Position numbers and translations under genes: made by a program. From positions 62,001 to 126,000 of the forward strand of contig NZ_SMFQ01000002.1 in the NCBI RefSeq assembly GCF_004339015.1: 64,000 bases of DNA. Direction: 5' to 3'. Source of the DNA: Cocleimonas flava. GTDB lineage: Bacteria; Pseudomonadota; Gammaproteobacteria; Thiotrichales; Thiotrichaceae. The first letter of the stretch is position 1; the number at the start of each line of letters is the position of its first letter. Below, piece after piece: positions 38,111-47,064 of the stretch. The notes under the pieces are model-generated. The model saw nothing but the letters and a program-made list of their open reading frames with translations, ran no database searches and was not told the origin of the DNA.

Positions 38111-38671
38111 GAAATCTTTACCCAGCATTTCTTCTTTAAGACTAGTTTGCGCTGGCTTACCAGACAACCAGATTCCAAATAAAGCCTGTTTAATCGGTAA
38201 TCCACGAACAACAGTAGTTTGTTTATTATTCTTTAACACCTGTGTTCCACCGCCTGGCGTATAAACCAAGTCGAAAACATCACCTTTATTCACTTTTTCT
38301 GTAAAAGCAGCCTTCAACAGCTGATCTATTTGTGGCTGAATCGGTGCAGTATTACCACCAGTAGAATTATTAAAGCCGGTAATAAGCGCGCTTTTCATTT
38401 TATCTGCACTCGCAAAACCAGAAAGCACTTTCATACGGATAGCCATCGGCGCGTTTGCCGCAACGATTTGTTTAGCATCGCCACTTTTTTTCTGTAGATA
38501 AAGTCCTGCACGGTAAACAGAAATTACAAATTTGGTTCGGGTTCCAACGCCATTCAAAACGAGTTGTTGTCCGCCCGCTGACAACGTCTTTGGCATATCA
38601 GCTGCAGAAGTAACTGAATAAGGTAGTATCAATAAGATAAAAGAAAGGAATGAAAGTGACAATAGTCGCAT
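38108..38671 (-). CDS. Exported chalcone isomerase-like (CHI) domain protein
   Basis: 187 residues. Signal peptide with the run LLSLSFLSFILLILPYSVTS. The mature part has the bacterial CHI-like pattern: LVLNGVGTRTKFVISVYRAG, then LYLQKKS, and the ending LPIKQALFGIWLSGKPAQTS. In bacteria these are periplasmic proteins of unknown role that share the chalcone isomerase fold. GGAG lies seven nt before the ATG. Its stop codon lies in a repeat unit. Confidence 0.88.
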   Translation of the reverse strand: MRLLSLSFLSFILLILPYSVTSAADMPKTLSAGGQQLVLNGVGTRTKFVISVYRAGLYLQKKSGDAKQIVAANAPMAIRMKVLSGFASADKMKSALITGFNNSTGGNTAPIQPQIDQLLKAAFTEKVNKGDVFDLVYTPGGGTQVLKNNKQTTVVRGLPIKQALFGIWLSGKPAQTSLKEEMLGKDF

Positions 38672-38773
38672 GTAGGTCTCCAGTGTAATATATGATTATT
38701 TTTGTAAGCTTTTAACCAGCTTATTTAGTGAGTAATAAACTCGCTTAGCTTTGTTCATAAAACTCGAATAAGA

Positions 38774-39514
38774 TTATAGGACATATTTACAACGATATAG
38801 ATCCTGACCAGCCTCCTTGTATTTTTTCTCAAATAAAGTCAAAGGCTTAAAAGACTCACCAACATCAATCACCTCAACGCCAGAACTTTTCACACCCTCT
38901 AAACCGCTGTATGCAAGGGCCTGACAAAACTCGTCTGCATAAACTTTCCAATTGGTTCGCAGTTCGACCTCCCCGCCTAACGCCAATAAAGACGGATAAG
39001 CAGGGTGCGCGTGCCAGCGACGTTTCAAATGTTTGGATTTAGGATACGGATTAGGATACAAAATGGTGTGCTTTACTGTTTTCCACCCTGCTCTTTGCGC
39101 CAACATCCAGAAGTCAGCACAATCTGCCTGAACTAAAATCGCATTCTCAGGAACGGAGTCGTCATATTGTTTCGATAATCTGACTTCCGAACGATCTATC
39201 CCAATGACTAATGCATCTGGATTCTGTTTAGCGATTATTCGGGTACTTACTGCAGTCCCACAAAAAGAGTCCATAAGTAGGGGGGTGCCTTTAGCTAATG
39301 CATCTTCTACTTGCTGTTGAATTTTACTAAAAGCGTCTAAGGTGTGTTCTGCAATGGGTTTTCTATAAGTATTCCCACAATGCTTACGCACGACTTTTTC
39401 GAGATTTTCGTGAATACCTTGCTGCGCATCAGTGATCGCGCGGGAGTTATTTTTATGGTCTTGATTAAGATCTTGATCAAGATCTTGGCTAAAGTTTTGT
39501 TCTAGTTTTTCCAT
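38774..39514 (-). CDS. TrmB-like SAM-dependent methyltransferase
   Basis: 246 residues. SAM motif I is PLLMDSFCGTAVSTRII. The motif LYPNPYPKSKHLKRRWH corresponds to the TrmB signature (FPDPW.KKRH.KRR) but is diverged. Substrate-side end: FEKKYKEAGQDLYRCKYV. TrmB makes m7G at position 46 of tRNA; a long, acidic N-terminal extension and the altered motif suggest a TrmB paralogue. Motif I is partly encoded by a copy of the dispersed repeat (39262-39289). The start overlaps the end of the upstream CbbY-type gene by 26 nt. Confidence 0.8.
   Translation of the reverse strand: MEKLEQNFSQDLDQDLNQDHKNNSRAITDAQQGIHENLEKVVRKHCGNTYRKPIAEHTLDAFSKIQQQVEDALAKGTPLLMDSFCGTAVSTRIIAKQNPDALVIGIDRSEVRLSKQYDDSVPENAILVQADCADFWMLAQRAGWKTVKHTILYPNPYPKSKHLKRRWHAHPAYPSLLALGGEVELRTNWKVYADEFCQALAYSGLEGVKSSGVEVIDVGESFKPLTLFEKKYKEAGQDLYRCKYVL
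39262..39289 (-). repeat. Dispersed repeat inside the TrmB-like gene
   Basis: On the coding (minus) strand: GGCACCCCCCTACTTATGGA followed by CTCTTTTT, very near the intergenic consensus. It encodes GTPLLMDSF at SAM motif I. Confidence 0.75.
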
Positions 39515-40265
39515 GTATCTGCTTGAGTAATTCTATATCAACGTAATCATAGCCCATTGCGTCACCCTCTATCACTGTAAAAGGTGAATTAGGCTCACCA
39601 AATTGATCTAATACCAGACTGGCCCCAGTGAAATCATCGTCTTTGGTGTAATCGTTAATGGTAATAATGGTTTTAAGCTTTGCGCCTAACGAAGATTTAA
39701 TCCCATTCATTGAATCCTCAAATGCCAGACAAGCTTCTGCTTTGATATTCATCTGTTGCAAAGCCCAGTTATAAATATCAGGCGCTGGTTTTTTAGCAGG
39801 GACGATATCCCCTGCTGCGATTACTTCAAAACAATCGATAGATTCCTTACCTAAGCTTGACGAAAGTAGATAGGTCACATTTTCAGGCGTGGTTGTCGTA
39901 GCAATTGCCAAACGCAATCCTGCTTCTCGCGCTGACAGGATCAATCTTTCCACTCCTGATCGTAAAGGAATAGCGCCAGACTTGAGTAACTCTAGATAAA
40001 AATGCGTTTTACGCTTATGTAAATTTGCAATAAAAGTCGTGATGTCTTGTTCAAGCTTGAAATCATTCAAGTATTTTTCAACATAAAAGCGAATACGTTC
40101 TTTTCCGCCAGTCACTTGCAATAGTTTGCCATAAAGCTTTGGCGTCCAATCCCAATCCAGCCCTGCTTCGGTAAACGCTTGATTGAAAGCAATTCGATGA
40201 CCATCGCGCTCGGTATCAGCCAATGTTCCATCAACATCAAAGATCAACGCTTCTAACTTACTCAT
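39489..40265 (-). CDS. CbbY-type HAD phosphatase
   Basis: 258 residues. Motif I is FDVDGTLADTERDGHRIAFN, nearly the CbbY signature; the cap has WDWTPKLYGKLLQVTGGKER; the motif III Lys lies in IVPAKKPAPDIYNWAL, and AFEDSMNGIKSSLGA is motif IV. CbbY acts on xylulose-1,5-bisphosphate, a RuBisCO inhibitor, but relatives occur without the Calvin cycle and no RuBisCO is seen here. Overlaps the TrmB-like gene, so they are cotranscribed. Confidence 0.88.
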   Translation of the reverse strand: MSKLEALIFDVDGTLADTERDGHRIAFNQAFTEAGLDWDWTPKLYGKLLQVTGGKERIRFYVEKYLNDFKLEQDITTFIANLHKRKTHFYLELLKSGAIPLRSGVERLILSAREAGLRLAIATTTTPENVTYLLSSSLGKESIDCFEVIAAGDIVPAKKPAPDIYNWALQQMNIKAEACLAFEDSMNGIKSSLGAKLKTIITINDYTKDDDFTGASLVLDQFGEPNSPFTVIEGDAMGYDYVDIELLKQIHGKTRTKL

Positions 40266-40376
40266 AGACTCACCATCTCAATGTTTATTAAGAGGAAAAC
40301 TGTACGTGAGAGATGAATTAGAAGCTATATAGCTTATGGGTAAGCAATTTATATCTAATTATTATTAGCTACAAAC

Positions 40377-40408
40377 AAAAAAGCCATCGTAGATACGATG
40401 GCTTTTTT
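40377..40408. terminator. Bidirectional terminator after rpsI
   Basis: Stem AGCCATCGTA/TACGATGGCT with a GA closing; A-run on the left and T-run on the right, so it works for rplM-rpsI (minus). Confidence 0.9.
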
Positions 40409-40443
40409 GGTGTGTTTCTGTAAGAAACAGTAAACGTTGTAAA

Positions 40444-40836
40444 TTAACGTTTAGAGAACTGAGTCGCTCTACGTGCTTTACGAAGACCAACCTTCTTACG
40501 CTCAACTTTTCTTGCATCACGAGTTAAGTAACCCGCTTTCTTTAGTGTACCGCGTAGGCTTTCATCGTACTTAAGTAATGCACGTGCAATACCTAAACGA
40601 ATCGCGCCAGCTTGACCACTGTCGCCACCACCTTTTACTGTAACCATAAGGTCAAAACTTTCACTGTTCTCTGTAGTAACCAATGGTTGCTTAAGAATCA
40701 TGTGAGCTGTTTCACGTCCAAAGTACTCTTCAAGTGGAAGCTTGTTGATTACGATGTTGCCCGTTCCTTTGCTCATGAAAACACGCGCTGAAGAAGATTT
40801 GCGACGTCCGGTTCCGTAGTATTGTGTAGTTGCCAT
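40444..40836 (-). CDS. rpsI: 30S ribosomal protein S9
   Basis: 130 residues, normal length. [19 protein letters not shown] at the start and the basic end [17 protein letters not shown]; the terminal Lys-Arg contacts the P-site tRNA. It follows rplM after four nt, the conserved rplM-rpsI operon. Confidence 0.99.
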   Translation of the reverse strand: MATTQYYGTGRRKSSSARVFMSKGTGNIVINKLPLEEYFGRETAHMILKQPLVTTENSESFDLMVTVKGGGDSGQAGAIRLGIARALLKYDESLRGTLKKAGYLTRDARKVERKKVGLRKARRATQFSKR

Positions 40837-40840
40837 GTTT

Positions 40841-41272
40841 TTAAATCTCTAATGCTAGTGGTTGCTGAGCGTGATGATTGTGCTCAGGACCTGCGTAAAC
40901 TTTTAATTTTCTGTACATCTCACGACCTAAAGGACCTTTTGGAAGCATTCCTTTAACTGCAAGCTCGATAACACGCTCAGGCTTGTCATCTAACATCTTA
41001 CTTAAAGATGCTTCTTTCAGATTACCAACATAACCAGTATGTCTGTAATACATCTTGTTCTTAAGCTTGTTACCAGTCACGTAGATTTTCTCAGCGTTAA
41101 CGATAACAATGTAGTCACCTGTATCAACGTGTGGTGTGTATGTCGGCTTGTGCTTACCACGTAAACGTAAAGCTACTTCACTTGCCAAACGTCCAAGTGT
41201 TTTACCTTCAGCATCGATGACAAACCAGTCACGTTTTACTTCAGCAGGTTTAGTACTAACTGTAATTCCCAT
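40841..41272 (-). CDS. rplM: 50S ribosomal protein L13
   Basis: 143 residues. [20 protein letters not shown], then [19 protein letters not shown] and [13 protein letters not shown] are the L13 motifs. GGAG precedes the ATG at 41272 by seven nt; an in-frame ATG 14 codons upstream would give a non-native N-terminal extension. First gene of the operon with rpsI. Confidence 0.98.
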   Translation of the reverse strand: MGITVSTKPAEVKRDWFVIDAEGKTLGRLASEVALRLRGKHKPTYTPHVDTGDYIVIVNAEKIYVTGNKLKNKMYYRHTGYVGNLKEASLSKMLDDKPERVIELAVKGMLPKGPLGREMYRKLKVYAGPEHNHHAQQPLALEI

Positions 41273-41556
41273 TTCAATTCTCCAGAAATGAAGGTCTATT
41301 CTTGCAAAAGCCAATGACCGCTCGACACACTCATCAACTAATAAATTATGAATGAACTGATTACTCTCTATCTAGGTGTATAAAATACACAAAAGATTCT
41401 GTTGAGCACTCAGATTCAAAGAACGCGACATTTTAGGAGAATCCCACCCAGTATTCAAGCAGTACTTTCAATTAAATCCTTTTTTTTACTAATAAAAGGC
41501 ACATCTGCTTCAAATATGGATTTAAAACCTAAACAATATCGTTTTTTTACTCTCGA

Positions 41557-43044
41557 TTATTTCACTACATCAAGTTTAAGGGTCGATAATGTATCTTCGC
41601 GAATACTCATAAATAAATTTTCATGAGATACAATCGATATACCGTAAGACGGAATAATCTCTTTAACTCTGGTTTGCCATTCTTCTGTGGCAAGCCGATC
41701 AGCAAAACATTCTTCAATCGTTTCTAATATTATGGGAACAAGTAATGAAGCCCCCGGGGATGCACCTAAAAGCGCAGCCAAGGTTCCATCAGAAGAATGC
41801 ACGACTTCGGTACCAAATTCGATCTTACCGCCATCTTCTTCACACTTCTTAATGATTTGAACACGCTGCCCTGCGGTTAATAAAGTCCAGTCTTCTTCTT
41901 TAGCTTCCGGGTAATACTCACGTAAGGCTTTCATGCGCGCGCCTGATGACTGGAAAGTCTCCTTGATCAAATACTTGATCAAATCAAAGCTTTTCATACC
42001 AACTCTCATCATTGGCCAAATATTATTTAAACGAATCGATTTAAATAAATCCAACACTGAACCTTTCTTTAAAAACTTTGTGGTAGAACCCGCAAATGGT
42101 CCAAATAATAATGCCTTTTCATCACCAATGATTCTGGCATCTAAATGCGGCACCGACATTGGTGGTGCGCCTACAGAAGCTTTACCATAGACTTTGGCCA
42201 TGTGGCGTTTAACAATTTCCGGGTTTTTACAGACCAGGAATTGCCCACTCACGGGGAAACCACCATAACCATTTCCTTCTGGAATGCCTGATTTCTGTAA
42301 CAAAGGTAGAGATGCTCCACCTGCACCAATAAAAACGAAACCAGCTTTGATATCGTAATTTTCAGCAGTTACTTCATCTTTCAATGAAACCGTCCAACGC
42401 TTATCAGCATCTTGTTTTAAATCTTTTACTGACGTATTCAGCAGTAAGTCGAAATGATCCTGCGTCTTCATGTGCTCGATCATACCTAAACTTACAGCGG
42501 CAAAATTCACATCAGTGCCATACGGAACTCGCGTCGCTGCAACTTTTTGAGAAGGATCTCTGCCTTCCATGACCAAAGGCATCCATTCTTTTATTTCTTC
42601 AGGATCTTCCGAGAATTCCATCGCCGCAAACATAGGGTGACCTATTAGCGCTGCATGACGCTTGCGCAAGAATTCAACATTATCTTCACCCCAGACAAAG
42701 CTCACATGAGGCACAGGGTTAATGAATTTTGTAGGTTCAGGCAATGCACCCAATTTAACTAGATACGACCAGTATTGAAGACTTACTTCGTACCTTGCAT
42801 TAATCCCGTAAGCCCTTTCAACATTCACACTGCCGTCTGGCTGTTGAGGGGTATAATTAAGTTCACAATAAGCGGCGTGCCCTGTACCTGCGTTATTCCA
42901 ACCATCACTACTTTCCTGCAATGGTTTATCAAGACGCTCAACAATAACAACAGATAAATCAGGATCCAATTGCTTCAGCATAGAGCCCAAAGTGGCACTC
43001 ATTGCTCCTGCTCCTACCAGTAGAATATCAACTTCTTTAATCAT
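41557..43044 (-). CDS. mqo: Malate:quinone oxidoreductase
   Basis: 495 residues, membrane-peripheral FAD enzyme that oxidises malate to oxaloacetate and reduces quinone, bypassing NAD-linked Mdh. FAD motif LLVGAGAMSATLGSMLKQL; SDGWNNAGTGHAAYCELNYT, GYGGFPVSGQFLVCKNP and LLGASPGASLLVPIILE are MQO signatures. With FumC (58.1 kb) and the FadE-FadI-FadJ unit it belongs to respiratory TCA/beta-oxidation metabolism. Weak ribosome-binding site. Confidence 0.96.
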   Translation of the reverse strand: MIKEVDILLVGAGAMSATLGSMLKQLDPDLSVVIVERLDKPLQESSDGWNNAGTGHAAYCELNYTPQQPDGSVNVERAYGINARYEVSLQYWSYLVKLGALPEPTKFINPVPHVSFVWGEDNVEFLRKRHAALIGHPMFAAMEFSEDPEEIKEWMPLVMEGRDPSQKVAATRVPYGTDVNFAAVSLGMIEHMKTQDHFDLLLNTSVKDLKQDADKRWTVSLKDEVTAENYDIKAGFVFIGAGGASLPLLQKSGIPEGNGYGGFPVSGQFLVCKNPEIVKRHMAKVYGKASVGAPPMSVPHLDARIIGDEKALLFGPFAGSTTKFLKKGSVLDLFKSIRLNNIWPMMRVGMKSFDLIKYLIKETFQSSGARMKALREYYPEAKEEDWTLLTAGQRVQIIKKCEEDGGKIEFGTEVVHSSDGTLAALLGASPGASLLVPIILETIEECFADRLATEEWQTRVKEIIPSYGISIVSHENLFMSIREDTLSTLKLDVVK

Positions 43045-43326
43045 AATTATTTTTATACGACGGTTTATTTAATAGTTGACGTAATAGTAAAGGCAAGAAT
43101 CGCTCTTTTCCATTCATTACTTGAATAGTGGGATTGAAAAAAGAGTCTGATTAGCCGAAGTTCCTTATTTAATAAGGCTCCCAAGGCATTCACAAATATA
43201 TAATAATAATTATCACTTTTTCAGTAATAACAAATTTTATTAGAATAAATGGAGTTTACTTAGTAAAACTAAGGGTTTAAACCAACTAAAGCAGAATAGA
43301 TTATTGCTTTTTAGTCTTTTCTCAGC

Positions 43327-43407
43327 AAAAAAAAAGCAGCTCAAATTTGAGCTGCTAAATACCACCAAAGGAGGATGGATGAGGGAATCAGTATCTAAAC
43401 TGAATAT
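43327..43407 (-). ncRNA. Candidate small regulatory RNA with anti-Shine-Dalgarno stretch
   Basis: About 81 nt on the minus strand. It ends in a strong intrinsic terminator: stem GCAGCTCAAA/TTTGAGCTGC followed by nine U (43327-43335). A near-consensus promoter lies at its other end (separate entry). Before the terminator hairpin comes the C/U-rich stretch CUCAUCCAUCCUCCUUUGG; CCUCCUUU is complementary to ribosome-binding sites of the AAAGGAGG type. It lies in the 554-nt gap between mqo and the YiiX-like gene. No coding potential convincing to me. Confidence 0.6.
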
Positions 43408-43413
43408 TCTTAT

Positions 43414-43442
43414 ATAATAATACACTTATATACTAATGTCAA
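43414..43442 (-). promoter_or_regulatory. Near-consensus sigma-70 promoter of the small RNA
   Basis: On the minus strand: -35 TTGACA (43437-43442), a spacer of exactly 17 nt, and -10 TATTAT (43414-43419). Only one mismatch to the full sigma-70 consensus. Confidence 0.7.
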
Positions 43443-43598
43443 TTAAGGCTAAAAATAAAAAAATAACTTAATCATGGGTCTAAATATTCTTATTAAACGT
43501 TTCTATTTATAATCTAATACAGTTATATCTTCTCTTATAAGCTAAACTAAAAAGGCTGTATAATTAAAGACATAACATGAAATATGAGGAATAGATTC

Positions 43599-44630
43599 AT
43601 GTTTAATAGCTTACGCAACGCACTCTGGGAAAATATTGTTGGCTGGCTTAACGATATCCCCAAAAGCAATCAAAACATGCAGGCAATAAATAATTATGAG
43701 GATATGCTTCGTAATTTACGCCCTGCTGACGTCATCCTATTTGAGGGAAAAGCCCGCGTTAGCGAAGTTATTAAAATCATCACTCTTTCACCATGGACGC
43801 ATGCCGCACTTTATATAGGCAGTCTCAACGAAATTACCAACCCTGAAACAAAATCAATAGTAAAACAACATTTCGATGGTGACCCAGATGAACCCCTTAT
43901 CGCTGAATCACTATTAGGGTTTGGTACCGTTGTTAATAAACTCTCCGACTATAAAAACGATAACCTTAGAGTTTGCCGACCTGAAGGCTTGAGCGTTGAA
44001 GACCAGAATGAGGTTGTAGGATTCGCCGCCGAACATTTGGGGATTGAATACGATGTGCGTCAATTACTCGATTTAGCGCGTTTTATGTTTCCTTATGCTG
44101 TTTTACCCAGACAATGGCGCTCTTCCCTGTTCCAGCATAATGCCGGAAGGCCAACTAATATTGTGTGCTCCAGTATGATTGCGCGATGCTTTCATAGTGT
44201 TCACTACCCCATATTACCCACCATAGAAGGCGATCATAAAGATCAGCTTAAATTCCATAAACGCAACTTCCGTTTATTCGTGCCATCAGATTTTGATTAC
44301 TCACCCTATTTCGATGTACTTAAGTTTCCAGCCTGGCCCATCTCCTTGAGTCAAAGCTACCGGGATTTGCCTTGGCACGAAGAACACATAGAAACCGCAT
44401 TAAAACCACAAATTATTTCGTCTGATGACAGTAATGATAAAAGCAACAATGATGAAATCGATAATGGTGCTGATACTGATGATCAGAAAAATGATTTAGT
44501 TGGTGTATCAAATACTGCAACAGTTACAATTGAAGAAAACCAAACAGAAAACAAAAATTCGACTGCCAGCTTTCTAGAAACTTTAATTAAAAAAACAAGG
44601 TCGAAACCAGAAACTAAATTACCTACCTAG
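43599..44630 (+). CDS. YiiX-like permuted NlpC/P60 (papain-fold) protein
   Basis: 343 residues. LRPADVILFEGKARVSEVIK, then SPWTHAALYIG (candidate catalytic His) and NIVCSSMIARCF (candidate Cys) follow the circularly permuted papain-fold amidase/lipid-acyl family of YiiX/YebB. The C-terminal 80 residues are acidic, Asn/Asp-rich and probably disordered, ending in a basic stretch. The ATG at 43599 has GAGGA eight nt upstream; an ATG at 43584 has none. It lies 10 nt before fadE, so it may be the first gene of the fatty-acid operon, suggesting an acyl-ester or lipid substrate. This is inference. Confidence 0.8.
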   Translation: MFNSLRNALWENIVGWLNDIPKSNQNMQAINNYEDMLRNLRPADVILFEGKARVSEVIKIITLSPWTHAALYIGSLNEITNPETKSIVKQHFDGDPDEPLIAESLLGFGTVVNKLSDYKNDNLRVCRPEGLSVEDQNEVVGFAAEHLGIEYDVRQLLDLARFMFPYAVLPRQWRSSLFQHNAGRPTNIVCSSMIARCFHSVHYPILPTIEGDHKDQLKFHKRNFRLFVPSDFDYSPYFDVLKFPAWPISLSQSYRDLPWHEEHIETALKPQIISSDDSNDKSNNDEIDNGADTDDQKNDLVGVSNTATVTIEENQTENKNSTASFLETLIKKTRSKPETKLPT

Positions 44631-44640
44631 GAGAAAAGCC

Positions 44641-47064
44641 ATGCTTTGGTTGTTAGCACTACTAATTATTATAGGGGTCGTCGGCTATTTGCGTTCATCC
44701 TTAAACCACGCAAGCTGGGCAATCGGTGCCTGGCTTGTAGTCACTGCGTTTTCAGGTGCTTTATTCAGTTGGCTTTTGGTAATCTGGGTTCCTGTACTGC
44801 TGATCATCACCCTGATTAATATCCCGAGTTTACGTCAATCGCTGATAAGCAAACCTGCGATGAAGTTGCTTAAAGCCAATCTTCCAACTATCTCGAAGAC
44901 CGAACAGGAAGCACTCGATGGCGGAAATGTCTGGTGGGATGCGGAACTATTTTCAGGAAAACCAGACTGGACGCGTTTGCGCGATTTATCTTCAAGCGTA
45001 TTAAGCAAAGAAGAACAAGAATTTCTTGATGGCCCGGTAGAAACGCTATGCGGCATGCTGGATGACTGGAAAATCACCCACGAACTTCAAGATTTACCTA
45101 CCGAAGTTTGGGACTATATAAAAGAAAACCGTTTCTTTGGCATGATTATTCCCAAAGAATATGGCGGTTTAGGATTTTCTGCGCACGCTCACTCACAAGT
45201 GGTGATGAAAGTTTCAGGTCGAAGCATAACTGCAGCTGTAACCATTATGGTGCCGAACTCACTTGGCCCCGGTGAGTTGCTGATGAAATATGGCAATAAA
45301 GACCAGAAAGATTTTTACCTGCCGCGACTCGCTGTCGGTAAAGACATCCCGTGTTTTGCCTTAACTGGACCAGAAGCAGGCAGTGACGCAGGTTCAATCC
45401 CGGATATCGGTATCGTTTGCAAACAAGAATTCAATGGTGAGAAAGACGTCCTCGGTATTGGACTGAATTGGGAAAAGCGCTATATCACTCTCTCGCCAGT
45501 GGCGACATTACTCGGTTTAGCTTTTCAGCTTTACGATCCTGATGAATTATTAAGTGATGATATTGAAAGAGATGGCGATCACATCGGCATAACCGTTGCG
45601 TTGATTCCAACCAACACACCAGGCATCGATATCGGCAAACGTCACTTCCCTCTTAACAGTCCTTTTATGAATGGTCCTAACTGGGGCAAAGATGTATTTA
45701 TCCCTATGGATTGGCTCATCGGTGGCGTCGAAAATGTTGGTAAAGGCTGGCGCATGCTGGTTGAATGCCTGGGCGAAGGTCGCGGTATTTCACTGCCTGC
45801 ACAATCAACTGGCGCAGCTAAATTAGTCTCACGTTACACCGGTGCTTACGCCAGAGTGCGCAGACAGTTTGGTCTACCTATCGGCTTGTTCGAAGGTGTT
45901 GAAGAACCACTCGCGGAAATTCTTGGCAATACCTACATCATGGATGGCGCGAGAAAACTCACCACAACTGCGTTAGACCAAGGCCAAAGACCGGCTGTGG
46001 TAACCGCATTACTCAAATACCAACTTACCGAAAGAATGCGAGTTGTGATTAATAATGCAATGGATATTCAGGGTGGATCAGGTATCTGCCTTGGCCCATC
46101 GAATCTACTTGGCCGTGGTTATCAGGCGGTTCCTATTGCGATTACGGTTGAAGGTGCCAATATCCTTACGCGCACACTCATTGTGTTTGGTCAGGGCGCT
46201 ATTCGTTGCCATCCTTATCTATTAGATATCATGAAAGCAACACAGGAAGATGATCTTAAAACTCTTGATGAAAAATTATTCTCACACATCGGCTTTGTTG
46301 TAAGTAACCTCTCTCGTAGTGTCTGGTTCGGTTTAACCAATGCTATTTTTGAAGTACCCGGTACACCATTAACGCGCCAATACTATCGTCGACTCACACG
46401 CTTAAGTGCAGGCTTCGCATTATTGTCTGACTATGCATTATTAACTCTCGGCGGAAGTCTTAAACGCAAAGAAAGACTCTCGGGTCGATTTGCCGATATC
46501 CTGGCCAATATGTACTTGTGTTCAGCGGCATTAAAGCACTTTGAAGATCAGGGCGAGCCTGAAGCTGATCTTCCGCTATTGCATTACGCCTGTCAGTCAA
46601 CCATGCACGATGCACAACAGGCGATGTTAGCGGTTTTTTACAACTTACCCATTTCACCCATTGCCAAAACCCTGCGCGCATTAATGTTCCCATTCGGCAA
46701 GCCCTACTCGCCACCTTCAGATAAATTGATTCACGAAGTAGCTCAACTGGCTTTAAGCCCTTCTGCAACACGTGATCGTTTAACCGAAGGTTGTTATCTT
46801 ACCGATGACCCAAATGATCCTGCCGGCAGAATCGAACACGCATTCAATCTGGCAATTAAAGCCGAAGCTCTGGAAAGCAAGTTCAAGAAGCTGATGAAAG
46901 AAGACAAACTGAGTAGCAGAACACATGAAGAGCGCATGCAAGAAGCTGTCGACAAAGAATTATTGACCGAAGCTGAGGGCAAACAATTACATGAATTGTG
47001 GCTAGCAACCAGAGAAGCTATCCGCGTTGACCACTTTACCACCAAGGAATTAAACCGTGCCTAA
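44641..47064 (+). CDS. fadE: Acyl-CoA dehydrogenase FadE
   Basis: 807 residues, the long membrane-associated FadE form. Three hydrophobic N-terminal segments (about 2-60), then the acyl-CoA dehydrogenase domains: FGMIIPKEYGGLGFSAHAHS, CFALTGPEAGSDAGSIPDIG and RYTGAYARVRRQFGLPIG, and the long C-terminal extension (DUF1974). First oxidative step of beta-oxidation. A strong AGGAGAAAAG site precedes the ATG. The next gene overlaps by eight nt. Confidence 0.97.
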   Translation: MLWLLALLIIIGVVGYLRSSLNHASWAIGAWLVVTAFSGALFSWLLVIWVPVLLIITLINIPSLRQSLISKPAMKLLKANLPTISKTEQEALDGGNVWWDAELFSGKPDWTRLRDLSSSVLSKEEQEFLDGPVETLCGMLDDWKITHELQDLPTEVWDYIKENRFFGMIIPKEYGGLGFSAHAHSQVVMKVSGRSITAAVTIMVPNSLGPGELLMKYGNKDQKDFYLPRLAVGKDIPCFALTGPEAGSDAGSIPDIGIVCKQEFNGEKDVLGIGLNWEKRYITLSPVATLLGLAFQLYDPDELLSDDIERDGDHIGITVALIPTNTPGIDIGKRHFPLNSPFMNGPNWGKDVFIPMDWLIGGVENVGKGWRMLVECLGEGRGISLPAQSTGAAKLVSRYTGAYARVRRQFGLPIGLFEGVEEPLAEILGNTYIMDGARKLTTTALDQGQRPAVVTALLKYQLTERMRVVINNAMDIQGGSGICLGPSNLLGRGYQAVPIAITVEGANILTRTLIVFGQGAIRCHPYLLDIMKATQEDDLKTLDEKLFSHIGFVVSNLSRSVWFGLTNAIFEVPGTPLTRQYYRRLTRLSAGFALLSDYALLTLGGSLKRKERLSGRFADILANMYLCSAALKHFEDQGEPEADLPLLHYACQSTMHDAQQAMLAVFYNLPISPIAKTLRALMFPFGKPYSPPSDKLIHEVAQLALSPSATRDRLTEGCYLTDDPNDPAGRIEHAFNLAIKAEALESKFKKLMKEDKLSSRTHEERMQEAVDKELLTEAEGKQLHELWLATREAIRVDHFTTKELNRA

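Noticed and set aside
41402-41626. Possible 74-residue gene on the plus strand
   Set aside because: It overlaps the end of mqo on the other strand, has no ribosome-binding site and atypical composition.
43240-43425. Possible 61-residue gene on the minus strand
   Set aside because: It runs through the small-RNA candidate and its terminator and has a low-complexity sequence; the RNA explanation fits better.
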